From the NCBI GenBank assembly GCA_020027635.1, contig JAHKKL010000006.1, forward strand, positions 1 to 17,668: a stretch of DNA of 17,668 nucleotides, read 5' to 3'. The first letter of the stretch is position 1. Each line of letters starts with the position of its first letter. A program made the translations under genes and the position numbers. Shown here piece after piece: positions 1 through 5,331 of the stretch. The notes under the pieces are model-generated. The model was not told the DNA's origin. It saw only the letters and a list, made by a program, of their open reading frames with translations, and searched no databases. Origin of the DNA: Gammaproteobacteria bacterium. GTDB lineage: Bacteria; Pseudomonadota; Gammaproteobacteria; UBA9214.

Positions 1-269
1 ACGGCCTGCAGATCTCCAACTCGGCCAAGGGCAACCCCTACCACAACGCCTTCGTCGAGAGCTTCATGAAGACACTGAAACAAGAGGAGGTGTATCTCGC
101 CAACTACGAAACGTACCTCGACGTGCTGGAAAACTTGCCAACCTTTATCGAGGAGGTGTACAACGAGAAACGCGTGCATTCGGGCATTGACTACTTCACC
201 CCGAGTGAACTTGAGGAGGGAATTAAAACCGATCCCTCGCTCGCCAGCCGGTTCGCGCTGCAACTGTGA
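1..269 (+). CDS. IS3-family transposase, C-terminal part (5' end outside window)
   Basis: The open frame runs in from the left edge (first full codon at 3) to TGA at 267-269, about 88 residues. It carries the end of the DDE integrase core: NPYHNAFVESFMKTLK, whose Glu in VES is the last catalytic acid of the DDE triad, followed by the usual YNEKRVHSGI and TPSELEE stretch of IS3-family OrfB proteins. Such proteins cut and join element ends, usually as an OrfAB fusion made by frameshifting. The upstream part, including the two catalytic Asp residues, cannot be seen, so whether the element is intact is unknown. The ATG at 66 lies inside the catalytic core and is not a real start. Confidence 0.85.
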   Translation, partial: GLQISNSAKGNPYHNAFVESFMKTLKQEEVYLANYETYLDVLENLPTFIEEVYNEKRVHSGIDYFTPSELEEGIKTDPSLASRFALQL

Positions 270-299
270 TCGGCTCACGCTATCCAGTTTACCGCCCGC

Positions 300-635
300 A
301 CTCCAATCCTCTCGCCCAGAAGCTCTGCCCAACAAAACTTCGCTTGCGCTATCCATACACCCGGGCTAGATGAATCGCGCTCTTGCCCTTGATGTACCCA
401 ACTACTTGCGATACCGCATACTTCGGTGGGATCAAAATCATCATGTGGGCACGTGATCGCACATCAGGTGCCCTTCCTCGATCCGGCTTTCCTTCTGCTC
501 GGCCAGCCGACGAAAGACTTCCCCCAAGTGCCGCCTCAACTGCTCGTATAACGTCCTCCTGCGGCACTTCGCTATAAACACTACGTGATATTTGCACTCC
601 TATTTCGAGTGACTTAGGCTATCAAACTCGTCCAT
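300..635 (-). pseudogene. tnpA: Degenerate IS200/IS605-family transposase tnpA
   Basis: Read from an ATG at 633-635, preceded by a good AAGGAG Shine-Dalgarno sequence, the conceptual product starts MDEFDSLSHSK. It then meets an in-frame TAG where the family has Trp (KWECKYHVVF) and continues as ECKYHVVFIAKCRRR and QLRRHLGEVFRRLAEQKESR. One extra base near 460 (GTGCCCACATG where GTNCACATG is expected) shifts the frame within the catalytic HUH region (HVH). The remaining frame gives MMILIPPKYAVSQVVGYIKG, then a second TAG replacing the Glu codon after ARVYG, and RKRSFVGQSFWARG before homology stops. The C-terminal part with the catalytic Tyr is gone. At least three disabling lesions mean it cannot act on its own. 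Family TnpA proteins are normally about 140-150 residues. Confidence 0.85.
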
Positions 636-721
636 CGTGATTCTCCTTGGTCGTGTGCTTGGCGGCTCACGCTTTGGAGTTTCACCGATGGACTCCCGTA
701 AATGTCAAACTTCTACTGCCT

Positions 722-738
722 CCCCGTCATAGCCGGGG
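722..738. repeat. Hairpin at the presumed left end of the IS200/IS605 remnant
   Basis: CCCCG (722-726) and CGGGG (734-738) can pair around a 7-nt loop about 90 nt upstream of the tnpA start. IS200/IS605 elements carry sub-terminal hairpins that TnpA recognises as single strands, so this is probably the left-end hairpin. A weaker GGAGT/ACTCC pair sits at 676-696, between it and tnpA. The element boundary is not otherwise marked. Confidence 0.45.
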
Positions 739-874
739 GAACTCTCATAATGGGTTAGCGCGCAAGCTCACCGCTCAATAATCATATGATGCATACAATC
801 CCATTTCATGCTTACGCGGTTTTCTTACGGCACGCGGGTGTGTTCAATGGATGACTCCTCCACAGTGACCCGAG

Positions 875-1969
875 TTATTTCCGGAAGGTCCAATAGCGCA
901 CGCCATTGGATTCCAGGGCCTTGAGACCGAAACGATTGTCGGCGCGCTGTCCGGTCTGAAGCAGCGCAAAGATATCTTCCATGATGCGCCGGTCCTCGGC
1001 AAAATAGGAATGTCCCAGCAGACCACCGGAGACATTGCTGGCGTCCACCGTTTCGACCCCGCTCACCACCACCAGCCCCTCCCCGGTTTCACCCGCACGC
1101 GGATACCCGTGAAAGGCCTTGGAAGCCATCAGGGCACGATCGTTCGACGAAGCATAAACCGTTACATGAATCCCGGTACGGGCGAGGTGCGGCGCCATAT
1201 CCAGGCGGAAGACATCGGCATCGATGTCCGGTGCGATCATGACGATCTCCCGGAACACAATGAGATCGCCATCCGGACGGTCGCTTGCAAGTGCTGTCAT
1301 GGCCCGTCCAATGATTCGGTTGCCCATGCTGTGACCGACCAGGTAAATGTTTTGTGCCTGGATGGTTTCGAGCAGCGTCGTAAGCAGCTGGACAAAATCG
1401 GCCTGCGCCCATTCCGCGTTGGTCTCGTCCACGGTGTAGCCAGTAAGGCTGCCTTGCGATGGCCAACTGAACAGCAGGACCGGACCTGCAAATTTCAGGT
1501 CGTTGGCAAACTGCGCCACGACTCGACTTGCCTCGAGAAACTCGACGTTGTAGCCGTGGACAAATATCATGATTTTGCCACCGGGCGATTCGACTACCGC
1601 CTCGGCCAGGCGCTGGAGAAAGTCATCCCGCGTCAGGGTGATGACATCACGCACCTTGATGTGTTTGCTTTCATCAGCAGAGGATTCGAACTTGAACAGG
1701 GACGGCTCTTCCTGGCGGCCCATGACATGGCCCGGGGGTATGCCAACATCGGTGATACCGTAGCTCATATCGCTCCGTTTGACGCCATAATAGGCGCTGC
1801 TGTCGGCATCTGGTGCGCGGTCGGTTGCGAAGAAGACCTTGACCGGATGCGGAGATGCTGTGATATCAGCGATCTGCTCACGAGAATCACCGAGAAGCCC
1901 GCAACCGGAGATGCCTGTGATCAATACACAGAAGAAAAGAGTAAGTTTAAGTCGATGTGAACGGTTCAT
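875..1969 (-). CDS. Lipoprotein alpha/beta hydrolase, DUF900 family (esterase-like)
   Basis: With the start at ATG 1967-1969 the product is 364 residues. It opens with a lipoprotein signal peptide: basic MNRSHRLK, hydrophobic LTLFFCVLIT, and lipobox ISGC with Cys23 as the likely lipidated residue. An upstream ATG at 2009-2011 would bury this signal, so it was rejected. Residue Gly24 after the Cys does not signal inner-membrane retention, so an outer-membrane or periplasmic location is likely. The domain has the DUF900 order: VFFATDR, FVHGYNV (oxyanion region), LLFSWPSQG, nucleophile elbow VGHSMGN (Ser214), MIAPDIDADVF (acid, about Asp248) and LGHSYF (His320). These form a plausible Ser-Asp-His triad. 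The substrate is unknown. No operon partner is visible: the tRNA genes upstream are co-oriented but about 350 nt away. Confidence 0.85.
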   Translation of the reverse strand: MNRSHRLKLTLFFCVLITGISGCGLLGDSREQIADITASPHPVKVFFATDRAPDADSSAYYGVKRSDMSYGITDVGIPPGHVMGRQEEPSLFKFESSADESKHIKVRDVITLTRDDFLQRLAEAVVESPGGKIMIFVHGYNVEFLEASRVVAQFANDLKFAGPVLLFSWPSQGSLTGYTVDETNAEWAQADFVQLLTTLLETIQAQNIYLVGHSMGNRIIGRAMTALASDRPDGDLIVFREIVMIAPDIDADVFRLDMAPHLARTGIHVTVYASSNDRALMASKAFHGYPRAGETGEGLVVVSGVETVDASNVSGGLLGHSYFAEDRRIMEDIFALLQTGQRADNRFGLKALESNGVRYWTFRK

Positions 1970-2011
1970 CATGATGGAAATCGCGAACAGATTAGAAGAA
2001 TGACCGGTCAA

Positions 2012-2323
2012 GCGAGGACGATATCAACTGAAGCACTCATTGACCATTGCCAGTGGAGTATTGTGCTGCACTGGCAGCCCGTTGCCCAGAGTTCCCGTTC
2101 ATCCGCAAGGATGATTAGCCCGGTCTACGTGCCGCGCGACAGCATTGTTATCCAGTAACCATTGATTGGCGGGTGGTTTTCGAGTATGCCGAGATAAATC
2201 TATTCATCAAGACGAAAGCTGCCGATAGTGTAGGCGTCGGTTGAAGTGGAGTGACGCTACAATCCGCCCCGCATCCATGTACGAAGCCAAGGGTCTGTGC
2301 GCGGTGCAGGCTTGGCAAAATAA
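2012..2323. other. Intergenic region between the lipoprotein gene and tRNA-Arg
   Basis: No convincing reading frame is seen. The only clear structure is the inverted repeat at 2048-2076. No good terminator follows tRNA-Arg on the minus strand, and no strong -35/-10 pair was found for the lipoprotein gene. Confidence 0.5.
2048..2076. repeat. Perfect 8-bp inverted repeat upstream of the lipoprotein gene
   Basis: TGCCAGTG (2048-2055) and CACTGGCA (2069-2076) are exact complements separated by 13 nt, about 80-110 nt upstream of the minus-strand lipoprotein start. There is no T-tract on either side. It could be an operator for a dimeric regulator or a hairpin in the leader. Confidence 0.4.
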
Positions 2324-2400
2324 TGGCGTCCCGGAGAGGAATCGAACCTCCGACCTAGCGCTTAGGAGGCGCTTGCTCTATCCGACTGAGCTACCGGGAC
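2324..2400 (-). tRNA. tRNA-Arg, anticodon CCT
   Basis: Read on the minus strand, this is a 77-nt cloverleaf. The acceptor stem GTCCCGG/CCGGGAC is perfect. The D-arm is TAGCTCAGTCGGATAGAGCA. The anticodon stem AGCGC/GCGCT holds loop CTCCTAA, so the anticodon is CCT and reads AGG. The T-arm is GGAGG TTCGATT CCTCT-like. CCA is encoded at the 3' end (2324-2326). It reads the rare codon AGG. It lies 50 nt downstream of tRNA-Ala on the same strand. tRNA-Arg(CCT) genes are common integration sites, but I found no repeat of its 3' end in the window. Confidence 0.96.
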
Positions 2401-2422
2401 TGTGAATCCCTATAAATCAAAA

Positions 2423-2441
2423 GGCCAGACGGAGTCTGGCC
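2423..2441 (-). terminator. Terminator-like hairpin between tRNA-Ala and tRNA-Arg
   Basis: GGCCAGAC and GTCTGGCC form a perfect 8-bp stem with a 3-nt loop. On the minus strand the stem is followed by TTTTGATTT. It starts about 10 nt after the tRNA-Ala CCA end, so it may terminate that transcript or serve as a processing structure. The T-run is short, so termination may be partial. Confidence 0.55.
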
Positions 2442-2450
2442 ATCAGTTGT

Positions 2451-2526
<76 letters not shown>

Positions 2527-2667
2527 GTTGATTCGAAAAAAACCGGCTAGGAAATCATTCGACGGCGAAATTCTAGCATCGAAACCGACATCACTGCCAT
2601 ACGAATGTCAACCCCGGGGAGTAATTGGCCTGTCGGAACTATAAGGCGCCCTGCCCGGAGAAACGGA

Positions 2668-2847
2668 TCAGGTCGATTGATCAGTGAATGGACGGTTCTT
2701 CGGTTTGGAAAGCGCAAGTTCTATATCAATGATTTTATCCGCTATCTGACGACTATTCACAATATAGGCATCTTCATCTAGTTGTGTACGTATGATGTTG
2801 ATGCGGTGATCATCGATATCCGGGGACTTGGGCAACTTATTGAGCAT
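2668..2847 (-). CDS. flgM: Short FlgM-like anti-sigma-28 factor (59 residues)
   Basis: ATG at 2845-2847 to TGA at 2668-2670 gives 59 residues. Residues 8-44 read SPDIDDHRINIIRTQLDED then AYIVNSRQIADKIIDIELA. This follows the pattern of the FlgM C-terminal sigma-28-binding region (Asp-Ile-x-x-x-Arg-Ile/Val, a helix ending in Arg, a Y/L-x-V/M step, then IADxxIxxE). FlgM holds FliA inactive until hook completion. Usual FlgM is about 95-110 residues; here only the sigma-binding half is present, without the N-terminal part that in Salmonella carries the export signal. The frame has a stop (TGA, 2866-2868) shortly upstream, and the sigma-28 promoter at 2921-2947 leaves room for only about 67 nt of leader, so the short form is probably genuine. 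The Shine-Dalgarno is weak (CTGGA). No flgA or flgN is adjacent. Confidence 0.7.
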   Translation of the reverse strand: MLNKLPKSPDIDDHRINIIRTQLDEDAYIVNSRQIADKIIDIELALSKPKNRPFTDQST

Positions 2848-2920
2848 ATTGTGTCCAGGCGATTTTCAGAATCTCATGTTTGGTTTCAGTTATTATTTGA
2901 TCGTCCCTGACACATGAAGG

Positions 2921-2947
2921 TTATCGCCTGTTGACCCTCTGAGTTTA
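2921..2947 (-). promoter_or_regulatory. Sigma-28 (FliA) promoter of the flgM-like gene
   Basis: On the minus strand the -35 TAAA (2944-2947) is followed by exactly 15 nt and then GGCGATAA (2921-2928). The enterobacterial FliA consensus is TAAA-N15-GCCGATAA, so 11 of 12 defined positions match with exact spacing. Transcription would start near 2914, about 67 nt before the flgM-like ATG. The presence of fliA in the same window makes this assignment stronger. Confidence 0.75.
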
Positions 2948-3359
2948 ATGAATTTTTGTGGCGATACGCACAAAGTGCAAGTACAGCAACGCAGTGATTT
3001 TTTCAGAATTTTGGTTGTGTAGTTGAAGTGATAGTTCACACTATGGCGTGTTTTATCTTATTTAATCATGGACTCGGGGGCTTGAAAAACGGGGTTGATC
3101 TCTTGTCTTGCCGGGTGACCGACTCGGGGCTTGTGACTTCACGTATACATCACAGGCGTCAGTTCAGGAGAAGAATTTCAGTGTATCGGGAGGTCAGTGT
3201 GCAGGGCGGACTCGCGGAGTGGAGCACAGGTCGCATGAAAATACACCGATATGGCTTGGTGTTTATTGGGCTGATATTCCTGAGAATAAGCTACCAAGTG
3301 TGTTGATGACGGGTAGGATAATAAATGATTCATTTGCAGGGGGTATTTTTTGTCCGGGC

Positions 3360-3368
3360 TGATATAAT
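3360..3368 (+). promoter_or_regulatory. Extended -10 promoter, candidate for fleQ
   Basis: TG-A-TATAAT gives a perfect -10 hexamer (3363-3368) with the TGn extension. No good -35 lies 16-18 nt upstream, which is usual for extended -10 promoters. A start near 3375 would give fleQ a leader of about 210 nt that contains the FNR-type box. Confidence 0.4.
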
Positions 3369-3500
3369 GCTCATCATGTGCCAAGCTAAGCCGTGAGCGC
3401 AATCGCCGAACCTTTCGCATGTAATTGATAGTTAAAAAATATATTGTATTCTTGTATTAGCTGACGGTATTTTGACTATTGATGGTGTCAACCGATAGCA

Positions 3501-3514
3501 TTGATGGTGATCAA
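3501..3514. promoter_or_regulatory. FNR/Anr-type box upstream of fleQ
   Basis: TTGATGGTGATCAA matches the FNR/Anr consensus TTGAT-N4-ATCAA at all 10 defined bases. It is centred about 78 nt before the fleQ ATG. An imperfect copy, TTGATGGTGTCAA (3479-3491, one base missing), lies 22 bp upstream on the same face of the helix. A -10-like GATACT at 3539-3544 would put the box near -43, close to the -41.5 expected for FNR-activated promoters. Relative to the extended -10 at 3363-3368 it would instead be downstream and could repress. Confidence 0.6.
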
Positions 3515-3585
3515 GCGTAGACACCACTACATGACTTGGATACTTAGAATAATCAGCAGGCCAGCGACTTCCTTAGGTAAAACAA

Positions 3586-5016
3586 ATGCCAAATGATCCC
3601 AAGGTCCTGATAATAGAGGCTGACCCTGAGAACGCGACGGAACTGTGCGCAATTCTCAAATTCATCAATTATTCACCGATTGTTGTACAAGACTGCTTGC
3701 ACTGGAAGCAGTCCGTCGAAGGTGTTTCCGAGATCCTGGCTGTGATGGTGGGTTCCTGCGAGGCGGAAAACAGCCTTGGCGAACTGCTCAATAATATTCA
3801 TAAATACAATGAGAATATTCCCGTCTACCTGTTGAGTAAAAAAGGCAGGGAACCGACTATTGCGATTGATTCAGGCTCATGCATTCTCGGGCGGCTTGAT
3901 ATTCCACCCAATTACGCCCAGTTGACGAACGCAATGCATCAGGCGGAAGTGTATGCCGAATCGCATCGGGAGTCAGAAGCGACTCATCGGCCGGTTGATC
4001 TCTTCCGCAGCCTGGTAGGAAGCAGCCGCGCAATTCAGCATGTCAGAAAAATGGTCGAACAGGTTGCTGAGAGCGAAGCGAATGTGCTTATCCTCGGCGA
4101 GTCAGGAACAGGCAAGGAGGTCGTCGCCAGAAATCTTCATTATCATTCGTCGCGACGCGGCAAGCCGTTTGTGCCCGTGAATTGCGGCGCCATCCCGGCC
4201 GATTTACTCGAATCAGAACTCTTCGGTCACGAAAAAGGCGCATTCACCGGTGCGATCAGCGCACGCGAAGGCCGCTTTGAGATGGCCGAAGACGGTACGC
4301 TGTTTCTTGACGAGATCGGCGATATGAGTTTGGCCATGCAGGTCAAGATTCTGAGGGTGCTGCAGGAGAGAACGTTTGAACGAGTTGGGTCCAACGCAAG
4401 TCTCACGACCAATGTACGGATAATCGCGGCAACGCACCGCGACCTGGAGTCGGCCATCAGGGAAGGCGGATTTCGCGAAGACCTGTACTATCGCCTGAAT
4501 GTCTTCCCGATTGAAATGCCGCCACTACGCGAGCGGCTGGAGGATATCCCGCTGCTCGTCAATGAGCTGGTGCGACGCATCGAACATGAGAGGCGTGGGT
4601 CGGTCAGGTTGTCACCGGGTGCCATTTATGCCCTCTGTCAGTATGCCTGGCCAGGAAATGTCCGTGAGCTTGCAAATCTGATCGAGCGCCTAACCATACT
4701 GCATCCCTACGGAATCGTGGAGGCCGGTGACCTGCCAGAAAAGTTCAGGATTGACGGGGGGAGCGACATGGAACTGATCGCGGATGTGCTAGTCGGCTCT
4801 CCGATCACCTCGGAGGATCTCGATCCACGACTGCCTCGCGACGGTCTGAATCTCAAGGAACACCTCAGTATCCTTGAAATTAATTACATCAAACAAGCAC
4901 TGCATGATACCGGCGGTGTGGTTGCGCATGCAGCAAAGCGGCTGGGCATGCGTCGCACCACCCTGGTAGAGAAATTGCGTAAATACGGCTTGCAGAGAAA
5001 CACCCCTGCGTCATAA
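3586..5016 (+). CDS. fleQ: FleQ-type sigma-54-dependent flagellar master regulator
   Basis: The 476-residue product has the FleQ layout. Residues 1-120 are a receiver-like domain without a phospho-acceptor Asp (AVMVGSCEA at the expected site), as in Pseudomonas FleQ. Residues 139-375 are an AAA+ domain with Walker A GESGTGKE (171-178), the sigma-54 contact loop GAFTGA (218-223) and Walker B TLFLDEIGD. Residues 422-470 are a Fis-type helix-turn-helix (AKRLGMRRTTLVEKLRKYG). The c-di-GMP contacts described for P. aeruginosa FleQ are present: LFRS (139-142), RN in VVARNLHYHS (182-183) and the ExxxR pair E327/R331. It should open sigma-54 promoters of flagellar genes; a candidate target lies before fleN at 7920-7935. 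The start is the only ATG giving this N-terminus, with TAGGT upstream. FlrA is the Vibrio name for the same family. Confidence 0.93.
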   Translation: MPNDPKVLIIEADPENATELCAILKFINYSPIVVQDCLHWKQSVEGVSEILAVMVGSCEAENSLGELLNNIHKYNENIPVYLLSKKGREPTIAIDSGSCILGRLDIPPNYAQLTNAMHQAEVYAESHRESEATHRPVDLFRSLVGSSRAIQHVRKMVEQVAESEANVLILGESGTGKEVVARNLHYHSSRRGKPFVPVNCGAIPADLLESELFGHEKGAFTGAISAREGRFEMAEDGTLFLDEIGDMSLAMQVKILRVLQERTFERVGSNASLTTNVRIIAATHRDLESAIREGGFREDLYYRLNVFPIEMPPLRERLEDIPLLVNELVRRIEHERRGSVRLSPGAIYALCQYAWPGNVRELANLIERLTILHPYGIVEAGDLPEKFRIDGGSDMELIADVLVGSPITSEDLDPRLPRDGLNLKEHLSILEINYIKQALHDTGGVVAHAAKRLGMRRTTLVEKLRKYGLQRNTPAS

Positions 5017-5331
5017 CTCTGACGTTTCGATCTGATACTGCTTAAGGGATCGCTTATCAATGGATTCCTTGCCACGCCTCTGTGAAACATGCAGGCTTTA
5101 TACGCTTACGTAGATGTGATAAGTTCCACGATATCTAGAATAATAATTAATGGGACTTATATTCCATTGCATCCTTATAAACTCTAACAGATCTTTAGCT
5201 GCATGCCGTGACACGGCGGGATTGCCCGTGGTTGCTAAAGAACATCGGGGCATGTGTGCTTCAATGCCGCATGTACTTGTGGATGATTGTGTCAGTTAAA
5301 AGGCATCAACAATAAATCAATACCAAACCGG
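5017..5331. other. Intergenic region between fleQ and the c-di-GMP protein gene
   Basis: AT-rich, no gene seen. A weak 5-bp hairpin (CGTCA/TGACG, 5009-5024) overlaps the fleQ stop and is followed by TTTC. A perfect 13-nt palindrome, GCCGTG-A-CACGGC, sits at 5205-5217, about 115 nt before the ATG chosen for the next gene. No sigma-54 (GG-N10-GC) or sigma-28 element was found by eye. Confidence 0.45.

Larger units (their letters stand above)
1..740. mobile_element. Remnants of two insertion sequences (IS3 family and IS200/IS605 family)
   Basis: Two unrelated transposase remnants lie convergently. An IS3-family orfB end is on the plus strand up to 269. A decayed IS200/IS605 tnpA is on the minus strand, about 300-635, with its left-end hairpin near 722-738. 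The tnpA reading ends about where the IS3-side sequence begins, so one insertion or a recombination has probably truncated the other. I could not define terminal repeats or a target duplication for the IS3 copy, because its left part is outside the window. The outer limits given here are approximate. Confidence 0.7.
2948..3585. other. AT-rich divergent intergenic region between flgM-like gene and fleQ
   Basis: Roughly 640 nt without a recognisable gene. It holds the extended -10 promoter at 3360-3368 and the FNR-type box with its imperfect copy at 3478-3514. Several frames of 60-90 codons are open across 3028-3420 on both strands, but they overlap each other and resemble no family I know. A 41-codon GTG frame at 3181-3306 has an AGGAG 10 nt upstream and a hydrophobic stretch, but this is too little to call a gene. 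Confidence 0.5.

Noticed and set aside
1010..1960. Long plus-strand frame (316 codons) antisense to the lipoprotein gene
   Set aside because: The minus strand carries a clear signal peptide and GHSMG hydrolase motifs. The plus-strand product is low-complexity and matches no family; it is a shadow of the real gene.
2324..2400. tRNA-Arg as the attachment site of a genomic island
   Set aside because: No integrase and no second copy of the tRNA 3' end are visible in the window. The nearby IS debris alone does not show an island.
2577..2611. TTGACA (2606-2611, minus) with TAGAAT as the tRNA-Ala promoter
   Set aside because: The hexamers are about 30 nt apart, far from the usual 16-18, so they cannot be one sigma-70 promoter.
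3029..3045. GTGATAGTTCAC as a CRP site
   Set aside because: The half-sites are separated by 4 nt rather than the 6 nt of TGTGA-N6-TCACA.
3181..3306. 41-codon GTG frame with AGGAG upstream and a hydrophobic stretch
   Set aside because: The Shine-Dalgarno is 10 nt away, the sequence matches no family I know, and the region is AT-rich with many accidental frames. Not enough to call a gene.
3472..3498. TTGA-N15-ACCGATAG upstream of fleQ as a sigma-28 promoter
   Set aside because: Only two of four -35 bases and six of eight -10 bases match, and it overlaps the better-explained FNR-type repeats.
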